64,000 nucleotides of DNA from Bdellovibrionales bacterium GWB1_55_8 (GTDB lineage: Bacteria; Bdellovibrionota; UBA1018): contig MEPR01000052.1 in NCBI GenBank assembly GCA_001769835.1, forward strand, positions 61,021-125,020, given 5' to 3'. Made by a program: the position numbers and the translations under genes. Under the pieces are notes generated by a model, which was not told the origin of the DNA, did not search any database, and worked only from the letters and a program-made list of their open reading frames with translations. Every line of letters begins with the position of its first letter. Positions within the stretch are counted from its first letter, which is position 1. This document shows, piece after piece, positions 49,927 to 57,663 of this stretch.

Positions 49927-50643
49927 GTGTTTCGGACATTTTTCTTACCATTAATAGCGCTGACCGTGCTGTTCAGCCTGGGCTGGACTCGCGCGGATGA
50001 GTTGGGCCGCAGGACGGATTCCAATGCGTCGAAACCGATTGATGCTCTCTTGCGCGCGGAATTTGAACACAAGTATCCCGGTGCACGGATTGATCTGAAT
50101 AGTGAAATTCGTTGGACTCGTGGAGAGCCGGCGCTCAATCCGCGCGAAGTCCGCATTCTTGAGGAGACCGCCAGGGGAGAGGCGCGGTTCTCAATGCAGG
50201 ACACCGTGGGCGTGCGCGCCGAAGGCTGGATCTCGTTCTCCGCCTGGGTTCCCACCTGGGTCGCTGCAAGGAGGATTCGCCCAGGCGAGAAAATTCGCCC
50301 TGACATGGTGAGCGCCCAGGAAGTGAACGTCGCCACCGGACAGGCGCGCGAGTATCGCGGAGTCATTCTTCAGCGCGATACCCAGCTCTCGGGGCTTGAG
50401 GCGCGCCAGACCATCATCGAAGGCCAGTTCTTCACAACTACCGCAGTTCAGAAGGTTCCCGATATTCGTCGCGGAGACGCGGTCACGGTGCGCATCCACT
50501 CCGGCGAGCTCCTGCTTACGACGCGAGCGGTGGCGGAAGAACCCGCCTATATTGACGGCTCCGTCCGGGTGATCACCTCAAAAACAAAACGTCAGCTCGT
50601 GGGAAGCCTGATCGCTGATGGAATCGTGGAGGTGAGGCTGTGA
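49927..50643 (+). CDS. flgA: flagellar P-ring assembly chaperone FlgA
   Basis: Periplasmic chaperone for FlgI. From GTG 49927, with AGGAGG 7 bases before it, the protein is 238 aa and starts with a signal peptide (TFFLPLIALTVLFSLGWTRA). The SAF/FlgA C-terminal region shows WVAARRIRPGEKIRPDMVSAQEVNV, a QRDTQLSGLEARQTIIEGQ-type loop, and RRGDAVTVRIHSGELLLTTRAVAEE. Its place before flgH and flgI fits. The stop overlaps the flgH start (GTGA). Confidence 0.9.
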   Translation: MFRTFFLPLIALTVLFSLGWTRADELGRRTDSNASKPIDALLRAEFEHKYPGARIDLNSEIRWTRGEPALNPREVRILEETARGEARFSMQDTVGVRAEGWISFSAWVPTWVAARRIRPGEKIRPDMVSAQEVNVATGQAREYRGVILQRDTQLSGLEARQTIIEGQFFTTTAVQKVPDIRRGDAVTVRIHSGELLLTTRAVAEEPAYIDGSVRVITSKTKRQLVGSLIADGIVEVRL

Positions 50644-51674
50644 AACATCTCCTTGTCGCGGTTCTTCTGATCGGGTCCGCGTTTGCGAGCACGGGTTGCT
50701 CACGAATGATGGGTGACCTCAGGCGGGATTTTGATGATGACGTCTATGCGACCAGTTCCGAGCCCCCGGTTACGGGCGGACGCTGGGCTGAGCGCGGATT
50801 TCTAGAGGAGAGCACGCCGGGTGGCGGTTATCGCGCGGACCGGTACGCCGCCGTCGGGCACGCGGAGAGACGCCCCGCGTCCGCCGGGACCGATTACTCC
50901 GGCAGCTCAGAAAGATCGTGGATTACGCCGGAGCGCGCGCAGGCGAATCGGCGCGAAACTTATCGGAGCCCGGCCAGCCTTGAGGGAGCGGCCGCAGCTT
51001 CCGGCCAGTTCGTCGTCAATGAACCTTCCCGCCCGCGCACTTACTATAAAAACGGGGAGCGCGCGACGCGATCGGACTTCGTCGACGATTCACAGACAGA
51101 GGGGTCCCTCTGGGCTTCAAACGGGCAGACGAATTACTATTTCAGTAAAAACCGCGTGCGTGGCGTCGGAGACATCGTCTCGATCATCGTCGAAGATGAT
51201 CTGCTGAAGGATGTGGTCCAGGAGATGAAGCGGTCCCTGAACCCCGCGGAAAAGCAGGCGGAACTCAGCATCGCGCAGGAACGTCTCACAGCGAAGTTTT
51301 TGATGGCGAGCGCCGAGAAAAGCCGCGCGGATTCAATTCAGGCGGTGGCTGCCGCGCCGGAGCGAAAGCCTGCTGCCGAGCAGACCCAGGGAGTGGTTCC
51401 GCTCGAGGAGCCGGTGCTCCCGACCGCGACGATGGCCGATGTGGACATCGCTGGTGCCGTCGAACTCAAGGCCACCGATACGATGCTTGCTGAAATTATG
51501 GAGCGCTATCCAAATGGGAATTTTAGGATCCGCGGGACCAAGCGCGTCCGCTACAGGAACGGCAGTCCGCGCTTACTGACGCTCGTTGGAATTGTCCGCG
51601 CGCAGGACATCACTGAAGAAGACATTTTGAACTCGGGGAAGCTCTATGAATATCGCCTTGAAGCCATTCAATAG
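50640..51674 (+). CDS. flgH: flagellar L-ring lipoprotein FlgH, N-terminally extended
   Basis: Outer-membrane ring protein. The signal sequence ends in a lipobox (ASTGC). At 344 aa it is over 100 residues longer than usual (about 230); residues 25-150 are Arg/Gly/Ser/Pro-rich and look disordered. The conserved part starts at NYYFSKNRVRGVGDIVSIIVEDD (about 165), with a helical Ala/Glu/Gln segment after it, and ends with NGNFRIRGTKRVRYRNGSPRLLTLVGIVRAQDITEEDI. It is flanked by flgA and flgI, which it overlaps by 29 bases. Confidence 0.88.
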   Translation: MKHLLVAVLLIGSAFASTGCSRMMGDLRRDFDDDVYATSSEPPVTGGRWAERGFLEESTPGGGYRADRYAAVGHAERRPASAGTDYSGSSERSWITPERAQANRRETYRSPASLEGAAAASGQFVVNEPSRPRTYYKNGERATRSDFVDDSQTEGSLWASNGQTNYYFSKNRVRGVGDIVSIIVEDDLLKDVVQEMKRSLNPAEKQAELSIAQERLTAKFLMASAEKSRADSIQAVAAAPERKPAAEQTQGVVPLEEPVLPTATMADVDIAGAVELKATDTMLAEIMERYPNGNFRIRGTKRVRYRNGSPRLLTLVGIVRAQDITEEDILNSGKLYEYRLEAIQ

Positions 51675-52695
51675 GTCGACGGGCCTGATCGCCGTTTTCG
51701 TCGGTGCATTTCTGGTAAGTCTAGCGCTTCCGAGTTCCGCGATGGCAGCGCGCCTCAAGGACCTTTGCACCGTCAAGGGTGTGAGGGAAAACATCCTGAT
51801 CGGTTACGGAATCGTGACCGGTTTGAAGGGAACCGGGGATTCCAGTGCGGACGTTACCGGTCAATCGCTCAGCAGGCTTTTCGGAAAGCTCGGGTTGGAC
51901 GTCCAGGGCGGCGGTGCGATCAAGTCGAAGAATTCGGCGGCAGTCATTGTCACTGCGAAATTGCCGCCCTTCGCGCGCGTTGGTAACGTCATAGACGTAA
52001 CTGTCAGTTCCGTGGGTGACTCCGGCAGCCTCGAAGGCGGCATCCTCCTTGTCACGCCTCTTCGCGCGGGCGACCAGAATGTTTATGCCGTTGCGCAGGG
52101 GCCGATCAGCATCGGCAGCGTCGCGGACGGATCCGGAAAAACTTTTCCGACTGTCGGACGGGTGGTCTCCGGAGCAACGATAGAAAAAGACGTCGACGTG
52201 AATTTCGCCGGCAAAAAGAGTTTCCGTCTTTCACTCCACAATCCTGATTTCACGACGGCGGCTCGCGTTTCGGCATTAATCAACGCGGAAATGGGCGGCA
52301 AGTACGCAACCTCGCGCGACAGTGGCACGATCGACATGGTGGTTCCATTCAACTATGAGGGAAATTCCGTCGAGCTTCTGGCGCGGATCGAAAACATATC
52401 GGTGAACGTCGACACGAAGGCAAAGGTCGTTCTCAATGAACGGACGGGCACCGTGGTGATGGGTGAAAATGTTCGTCTGAGTCCCGTTGCCATCGCGCAT
52501 GGCGAGCTCGCAATCGAGGTGAAGAGCTCTGACAAGAGCGCGCGCTCGGAGCGATTGATGGAGCTCAAGGGAGCTAACGTATCGGATCTTGTGAAGGCGC
52601 TGAATACGCTGGGCGTTCAGCCGAGAGATCTTACGGCGATTTTCCAAACCCTGAAGCAGGTGGGTGCGCTTCAAGCGGAATTGGAGATCATGTGA
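51646..52695 (+). CDS. flgI: flagellar P-ring protein FlgI
   Basis: Forms the ring in the peptidoglycan layer. The 349-aa protein has a signal peptide (LIAVFVGAFLVSLALPSSAMAARLKD) and motifs ENILIGYGIVTGLKGTGD, NSAAVIVTAKLPPFARVGNVIDVTVSSVGDSGSLEGGILLVTPLRAGD and the tail VSDLVKALNTLGVQPRDLTAIFQTLKQVGALQAELEIM. The start lies inside the end of flgH. Confidence 0.96.
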   Translation: MNIALKPFNRSTGLIAVFVGAFLVSLALPSSAMAARLKDLCTVKGVRENILIGYGIVTGLKGTGDSSADVTGQSLSRLFGKLGLDVQGGGAIKSKNSAAVIVTAKLPPFARVGNVIDVTVSSVGDSGSLEGGILLVTPLRAGDQNVYAVAQGPISIGSVADGSGKTFPTVGRVVSGATIEKDVDVNFAGKKSFRLSLHNPDFTTAARVSALINAEMGGKYATSRDSGTIDMVVPFNYEGNSVELLARIENISVNVDTKAKVVLNERTGTVVMGENVRLSPVAIAHGELAIEVKSSDKSARSERLMELKGANVSDLVKALNTLGVQPRDLTAIFQTLKQVGALQAELEIM

Positions 52696-52916
52696 TGGAA
52701 AAGGAGAGAATAACGCACGCCGAGGCGTGCGATGAAATCCGCGAACGGTGTTCTGGTGGCCCGAACGTCATGGAAGATGAGGGCATCCAGGAAACGAGAC
52801 AGGAACAACGGCCTGCTAGGATGGTGGGTTATACTGCTCTTGAATTCGCCCAGACCGGCATGGAAGCCGGGCGTGGCTGCTCGAACACTGAATCGCGGCG
52901 GAGGGGGGAAGGATGA
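52695..52916 (+). CDS. small ORF between flgI and flgJ (uncertain)
   Basis: A 73-codon frame whose ATG shares a base with the flgI stop (TGATG) and whose stop overlaps the flgJ start (ATGA), so it is coupled at both ends. The product (MEKERITHAEACDEIRERCS...) is hydrophilic with two or three Cys and matches nothing I recognise. A competing frame from 52732 overlaps it and carries a short hydrophobic run. It may be a real coupled peptide, a leader, or a degenerated spacer. Confidence 0.35.
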   Translation: MEKERITHAEACDEIRERCSGGPNVMEDEGIQETRQEQRPARMVGYTALEFAQTGMEAGRGCSNTESRRRGEG

Positions 52917-53419
52917 GTGCGCCGATCGCCCCGGTGCGACCAGCCCTTCCCCCCTCTCCCCCCAAAGAGCCTGGTGGCAGGGCATTGACGGGCGCCAGTA
53001 CTCCAGCCAGGCGAGCGGTAAACATAGATCGTTCCCGAGTGGATCCGGCAACTATTCAGGTGGCCGAGGGCATGGAAGCCATGTTCGTGGATTACATGAT
53101 GAAAGTGATGCGGGAAACCGTCCCGGAAAATGAAATGAGCATGAGTTCTCCGGCAACCAAGATCTACCAGAGCATGCTCGATTCGGAATACGCTCAGAAG
53201 GCGGCACGAGCCGGCGGATTCGGTCTTGCCGACCAGGTCATTGCTTATCTCGAATCACAAAGATACACTCAGAGACAGGGGAGATTGGCCCCACCTGCGA
53301 AGGCAGCAGGGGTGAACCAGGGAGCGGTTCATCATCAGGACCCGACGGGCTCTGCCCGTCCAACAGGAGGTACAAATGAGGGTCAATTCGACGATTCATC
53401 ACCCAGCGCAAACCGCTGA
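52913..53419 (+). CDS. flgJ: flagellar rod-binding protein FlgJ (N-domain only)
   Basis: Rod scaffold/cap protein, 168 aa. The rod-binding domain is AEGMEAMFVDYMMKVMRETVPENEMSMSSPATKIYQSMLDSEYAQKAARAGGFGLADQVIAYL (about 52-115). It lacks the C-terminal glucosaminidase domain of enterobacterial FlgJ, so a separate murein hydrolase must open the wall. Both ends are Pro/Ala/Gly-rich and disordered. A GGGGGGAAGG tract precedes the ATG. The last 44 bases overlap flgM. Confidence 0.88.
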   Translation: MSAPIAPVRPALPPSPPKEPGGRALTGASTPARRAVNIDRSRVDPATIQVAEGMEAMFVDYMMKVMRETVPENEMSMSSPATKIYQSMLDSEYAQKAARAGGFGLADQVIAYLESQRYTQRQGRLAPPAKAAGVNQGAVHHQDPTGSARPTGGTNEGQFDDSSPSANR

Positions 53420-53708
53420 TGCTGGCGCCGCCAAGAAGGCGGGAAAAACAGATCAGGCCGACTCGCGACGCAATGATCGCGCGAGCGCGCCGCAAACGAC
53501 CATTCCCGGCAGCGTGAACGCGGAGATCTCGTCGCGTGGTCGAGAGTTGGCGCGCGCGAAAAGTGTCGCTGAATCAGCGCCTGATATTCGCGAAGGCAAA
53601 ATCGCCGAACTCAAGCAAAGAATTGCAGCAGGCAAATACAATGTGAGTCCCGAGGCGATTTCGGATCGGCTCGTTGACGAGCATCTTAGCACTTCCGGTC
53701 TCTCTTAG
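53376..53708 (+). CDS. flgM: anti-sigma-28 factor FlgM
   Basis: A 110-aa protein that holds the flagellar sigma factor FliA until the hook is complete, then is exported. The N-terminus is polar and disordered; the C-terminal sigma-binding region is ESAPDIREGKIAELKQRIAAGKYNVSPEAISDRLVDEHL, a close match to the FlgM family. GGAGG precedes the ATG. It lies out of phase within the end of flgJ, which ties its synthesis to rod production. Confidence 0.92.
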   Translation: MRVNSTIHHPAQTADAGAAKKAGKTDQADSRRNDRASAPQTTIPGSVNAEISSRGRELARAKSVAESAPDIREGKIAELKQRIAAGKYNVSPEAISDRLVDEHLSTSGLS

Positions 53709-53797
53709 AGAGTGTGCTGGGCCTGCTACAGCGGGCCTGAAGCCGGAATCCGCGCTCTTCCAGGATGGAAGAGGAAAGCGATCAGGAGGATTGCGAA

Positions 53798-54310
53798 GTG
53801 GAACGACCGCTCAGTCAGATTCATGAAGCGCTCCAGAGGCTCGTCGGTCTTCACCGACAGCTGCTGGACACCGTTCGAATGGAGCGGGAGGCGCTCGTTC
53901 AGGCGGACGCCCCAAGGATCCAGGAAGCCACATGTGCCAAGCAGGCTTTGATAGAGGCCATTCGGCAGGCCGAATCAGAACGATTGAAGCGGACCGGAGA
54001 ACTTGCCCTTCTCTGGAAGAAGCCGCTCCGCGAACTCACGATCACGAACATCGTGCTCGCGATCCAGGGCGTGGACCCGAAATCCGCTGAACAGTTCCGA
54101 AGCATTCAGAACACGCTGGTGATCATGGTTCAGCGAATCAGCGATCAAAACAGGGACAATCAGACTTTTGTCGAGCGCTCACTCGAGCATGTGAAGAACA
54201 TGAAAAAGAATGTGCTTGGGGAAAGCGCGCCCAAGACCAACACCTATACGCAACAGGGGCAACGCTCGAATCCCGTGGCAGGCGCGCGTCTGATTTCCAA
54301 GGAGGCATGA
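53798..54310 (+). CDS. flgN: FlgN family flagellar export chaperone
   Basis: An almost entirely helical 170-aa protein (LSQIHEALQRLVGLHRQLLDTVRMEREALVQADAPRIQEATCAKQALIEAIRQAE), as for FlgN, the cytoplasmic chaperone of hook-junction proteins FlgK and FlgL, whose genes follow directly. GTG 53798 is preferred because AGGAGG lies 7 bases upstream; ATG 53765 would add 11 acidic residues. It ends 7 bases before flgK. Confidence 0.85.
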   Translation: MERPLSQIHEALQRLVGLHRQLLDTVRMEREALVQADAPRIQEATCAKQALIEAIRQAESERLKRTGELALLWKKPLRELTITNIVLAIQGVDPKSAEQFRSIQNTLVIMVQRISDQNRDNQTFVERSLEHVKNMKKNVLGESAPKTNTYTQQGQRSNPVAGARLISKEA

Positions 54311-54317
54311 GGTAGAG

Positions 54318-55739
54318 ATGGGACTTCCGAACGTATTCAATACCGGCCGCTCAGGAATGATGGCATCGAAAGCCGCGATCGCCACCGCCGGTCACAATAT
54401 TTCAAATGCGAATACGGAAGGATTTTCCCGGCAGCGCGTCCAGACATCGCCGGATACACCAAGACCCGCACTGGGCTCTCACGCGCTGGTGGGAACCGGC
54501 ACTCTTGTTTCACGTGTGGAGCGCATCAACGACGAATATGTGGAAAAGCAGATTCGAAACGGCACGCGGGACATGTCTCACATGGAAGAAAAGGACATGG
54601 CGCTACGCCAGACCGAGGATATTTTCAACGAAATGAACGGGGAGGGCCTGAATCGGCTTGTCGCACGGTTCTTCAATGAGTTCCGGAAGCTCGGAAACGA
54701 GCCTGACAATGAAGCTGTCAGACAGTCGGTCCGTGAGGCCTCGCAGGCGATGGTGAACGACTTTCACCGGCTCCGCAATTCGGTTCAAGAGGTCCGGACG
54801 CACATTGATTCAAGGCTTGATGGCTACACCTCGGAAGTAAATTCAATCGTCGATGACCTGAAGGAGCTGAATCAGAAGATCAAAGCGGTGGAAATCGGCG
54901 GGGCATCGCCGAATGATCTTCTGGACAAGCGTGATGCCGCCCTGAGAAAACTCAGTTCGTACATGGACCTCAACATGCACAAGGACTCATCGGGCGGGTA
55001 CGTCGTCGATATCAAGGGAGTGGGCCCGCTCATCGTTGGAAGCCAGGCAGAGAAGTTCTCGGTGTTTCGGTCGCCGGCAGATGATCAGGGCAAGCCGGAA
55101 AACGCGCTCGACATCTCCTCGTCTTCCAGTGTCGCTTCCACCGTCACGCACCAGATCAAAGGTGGCAAGATCGGGGCTCTTCTCGAAGTCCGCGATCAGA
55201 CCCTTTCGACGATCATTGATCGCCTGGATGAGCTCGCATTCAATGTCGGAAACGCCGTGAACCGCATTCATCAGCAGGGTTTCACCCGAGACGGTCTGCA
55301 GGGTGTGGCCTTTTTCCGCAATATCCAGAACAGGGAGCGCGCCGCTGAGTTCATCGGATTGTCTGATGCGGTTTCCGCAAGCGTGAATAACATCGCTACG
55401 GCAGCGCAGCCGGACTCACCCGGAGACAACCGCATCGCGATCGCAATCTCCGGCATTCAGTACCAGCAGCTCATGAACGACAACAAATCCACACTCGACG
55501 ATTTTTATAACTCGATCGTCAGTGATGTGGGCGTGGCGACTTCCCGGAACCGTTCAGCCCTGAATCAGCAGAAGGATATCGTGACGCAGTTGAACAAGAT
55601 GCGGGACCGGATTTCCGGTGTTTCCATAGACGAGGAGACGGCCAATTTGATGCAGTATCAGCATACTTTCGACGCTTCAGCCAAGGTTATTCAGGTGGCC
55701 GATGAATTGCTGAAGACCATTCTGGATCTGAAGCGATGA
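54318..55739 (+). CDS. flgK: flagellar hook-associated protein 1 FlgK
   Basis: First hook-filament junction protein, 473 aa. N-terminal NTGRSGMMASKAAIATAGHNISNANTEGFSRQRVQTS is the family D0 segment and the C-terminal SGVSIDEETANLMQYQHTFDASAKVIQVADELLKTILDLKR is the classic FlgK end. The middle carries SILDKRDAAL-like sequence (NDLLDKRDAALRKLS) typical of the family. It has no variable surface domain expansion. It is followed by flgL 25 bases later. Confidence 0.96.
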   Translation: MGLPNVFNTGRSGMMASKAAIATAGHNISNANTEGFSRQRVQTSPDTPRPALGSHALVGTGTLVSRVERINDEYVEKQIRNGTRDMSHMEEKDMALRQTEDIFNEMNGEGLNRLVARFFNEFRKLGNEPDNEAVRQSVREASQAMVNDFHRLRNSVQEVRTHIDSRLDGYTSEVNSIVDDLKELNQKIKAVEIGGASPNDLLDKRDAALRKLSSYMDLNMHKDSSGGYVVDIKGVGPLIVGSQAEKFSVFRSPADDQGKPENALDISSSSSVASTVTHQIKGGKIGALLEVRDQTLSTIIDRLDELAFNVGNAVNRIHQQGFTRDGLQGVAFFRNIQNRERAAEFIGLSDAVSASVNNIATAAQPDSPGDNRIAIAISGIQYQQLMNDNKSTLDDFYNSIVSDVGVATSRNRSALNQQKDIVTQLNKMRDRISGVSIDEETANLMQYQHTFDASAKVIQVADELLKTILDLKR

Positions 55740-55764
55740 CAGCGCGGGATGAAACGGTGATTGG

Positions 55765-56742
55765 ATGAGAGTGACTCAGAACTCAAATTTCGAGACGATT
55801 CGCGACAGCATCCAGCGGAGCAAGGGCCGGATGGAGAATCTGCAGCAGCAGTCGGCGACGCTGAAGAAGCTGAATACGCCTTCGGATGACCCGATCGGCG
55901 CAGCCAAGGTTTTAGAGGTCAGGACGGACAAGGTGATTAACGATCAATTTCAGATGAACACCAAGCTGGCGGAGACCTTTTTGCAGAACACCGACCATGC
56001 GGTGGGTGAGCTGGCGGATATCATGGTCCGGGCGAAGGAAATCGCTCTGGGTCAGGCCAGCGGCGCGAGCTCTAACGAAAGCACGCGCCTGGGGGTGGCC
56101 GAAGAGGTGACCCAGCTCTTCCAGCAGGCAGTCGCAGCGGCAAATCGACGAATCGGGGACAATTACCTTTTAGGTGGTTATAAGAGTTCTCGGCCGCCGG
56201 TGGACCCGGATGGCCGCTATACGGGCGACGACGGCCAAAGAATGGTCGAGATCGCGAAGGACATCTTCATTTCCACGAACATCCCGGGATTGGATGTTTT
56301 CAACACGAACCCGAAAGGGTCGAGTGACGGCAATCAGGTTTATGGAAGACGGCCCGCCAGCCTTCTTTCAGAGGCAGGAGCGCCCTCGGGGCAGGGTTTT
56401 CAGGAAAACGTAAATGTGTTCGACGAAATTCAGAATCTCCGCATTGCATTATTAACAGGGGATCTGGAAGGGGTGCGTGGAACGCTTGACCGATTTGATC
56501 AGGCACACGGAAAGCTCATAGCCGTTCGAGCCAAAATTGGTTCCCGATTACAGGGGCTCCAAAGCGCGGGTCAGGCCACTGAGCGTCATAATTTGACTAA
56601 TGCTCAGCTCACCTCCGCCTTGGAGGATGCAGATATGGCCCAAGTTGTAAGCGACCTGGCAAAGGAAGAAACTGTCTTCCGAAGCGCACTTGCCAGCTCG
56701 CAAAAGCTCATTCAACCGACTTTGTTGGATTTTCTAAAATGA
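55765..56742 (+). CDS. flgL: flagellar hook-associated protein 3 FlgL
   Basis: Second junction protein (325 aa), flagellin-like. The N-terminal helix shows SIQRSKGRMENLQQQSATLKKLNTPSDDPIGAAKVLEVRT; the C-terminal helix shows NLTNAQLTSALEDADMAQVVSDLAKEETVFRSALASSQKLIQPTLLDFL. The GDNYLLGGYKSSRPP segment is family-typical. No flagellin gene follows in the window. Confidence 0.95.
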   Translation: MRVTQNSNFETIRDSIQRSKGRMENLQQQSATLKKLNTPSDDPIGAAKVLEVRTDKVINDQFQMNTKLAETFLQNTDHAVGELADIMVRAKEIALGQASGASSNESTRLGVAEEVTQLFQQAVAAANRRIGDNYLLGGYKSSRPPVDPDGRYTGDDGQRMVEIAKDIFISTNIPGLDVFNTNPKGSSDGNQVYGRRPASLLSEAGAPSGQGFQENVNVFDEIQNLRIALLTGDLEGVRGTLDRFDQAHGKLIAVRAKIGSRLQGLQSAGQATERHNLTNAQLTSALEDADMAQVVSDLAKEETVFRSALASSQKLIQPTLLDFLK

Positions 56743-56854
56743 TATTAAGCATTTTCCTCGACGCTCGGGGACAAAAACATTGCATCAAGCTGGGCGTTGG
56801 AATAATAGTTCCTCCGGTAAAGGATTACACGCCTTTCGCAGAGATGGAGATCTT

Positions 56855-57076
56855 ATGTTAGTGTTAACCCGGAAGTTGGGGGAAAGTATTGCCATTGATG
56901 ACCACATAAAGATCGTTGTGGTTCAAATCAAAGGCAAGCAGGTGCGACTGGGCATTCAGGCACCAAAGGAAACTAAGATCCACCGTGAAGAGGTCTATAC
57001 GGCCATTCAGGATCAGAACAAACAGGCTGCAAAGCCAGTGGCGATGGCCCAAGTTTCGAAGATCCTGAAAGGGTAG
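56855..57076 (+). CDS. csrA: carbon storage regulator CsrA
   Basis: A 73-aa RNA-binding dimer (MLVLTRKLGESIAIDDHIKIVVVQIKGKQVRLGIQAPKETKIHREEVY) that represses translation by covering GGA-bearing ribosome sites. The conserved Leu4 and Arg44-region residues (IHREEVY) are intact. A frame continues 25 codons upstream, but ATG 56855, with GGAG before it, gives the canonical protein. It lies directly before fliW, its protein antagonist. Confidence 0.97.
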   Translation: MLVLTRKLGESIAIDDHIKIVVVQIKGKQVRLGIQAPKETKIHREEVYTAIQDQNKQAAKPVAMAQVSKILKG

Positions 57077-57103
57077 TAGACCATTTTAACCAAGGGGCAA
57101 GGC

Positions 57104-57646
57104 GTGATTATAAAAACTGAAAGCTTTGGCCAGCTGACAGTGAGCGATGAGGAGATCATCCTCATTCCGCAGGGCATTCTGGGATTTCCTGAGTGCAAGC
57201 GATACTGCCTTGTTGACCCGGGTGACGAGACCTTGATCGTCTGGTTGCAGTCGCTCGACAATCCGGCCATCTCATTTCCTTTGCTCGAGCCGAAAATTTT
57301 CCGACCCGACTATACGGCGCGACTTTCAGCGGCCGAACTTCGCGAACTCAAACTCGAGAACATCAATCAGTCGGCCGTCTTCAGCATTCTCACGATTTCC
57401 GAGGATGTCACGCAGATGACCGCAAACCTCAAAGCACCTCTTGTCATCAACCTGAAAGAAAAGCTGGCGAGGCAGGTCGTACTTCAGGAGAACGAGTACA
57501 GCATCAAGCACCTCATGTTCAAGGAATTGCGGGCACACCTGATCACCATTCAGGCGCAACACCGTAAGCCGACTCAGCATGCGGTTTCGACCATCCCAAT
57601 TCGGGATATTCCGCCGTCTCTTACCGTAAAGACACTTCACGCCTGA
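57104..57646 (+). CDS. fliW: flagellar assembly factor FliW (CsrA antagonist)
   Basis: A 180-aa protein with the FliW pattern: FGQLTVSDEEIILIPQGILGFPECKRYCLVDPGDETLIVWLQSLDNPAISFPLLEP and then LTISEDVTQMTANLKAPLVINLKEKLARQVVLQENEYSIKH. FliW binds either flagellin or CsrA, so free FliW relieves CsrA repression of flagellin mRNA. The start is GTG. The last 40 residues (QHRKPTQHAV...) are an extension beyond the usual length of about 140. Confidence 0.95.
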   Translation: MIIKTESFGQLTVSDEEIILIPQGILGFPECKRYCLVDPGDETLIVWLQSLDNPAISFPLLEPKIFRPDYTARLSAAELRELKLENINQSAVFSILTISEDVTQMTANLKAPLVINLKEKLARQVVLQENEYSIKHLMFKELRAHLITIQAQHRKPTQHAVSTIPIRDIPPSLTVKTLHA

Positions 57647-57663
57647 ACGTGAGGAGCCAAGGA

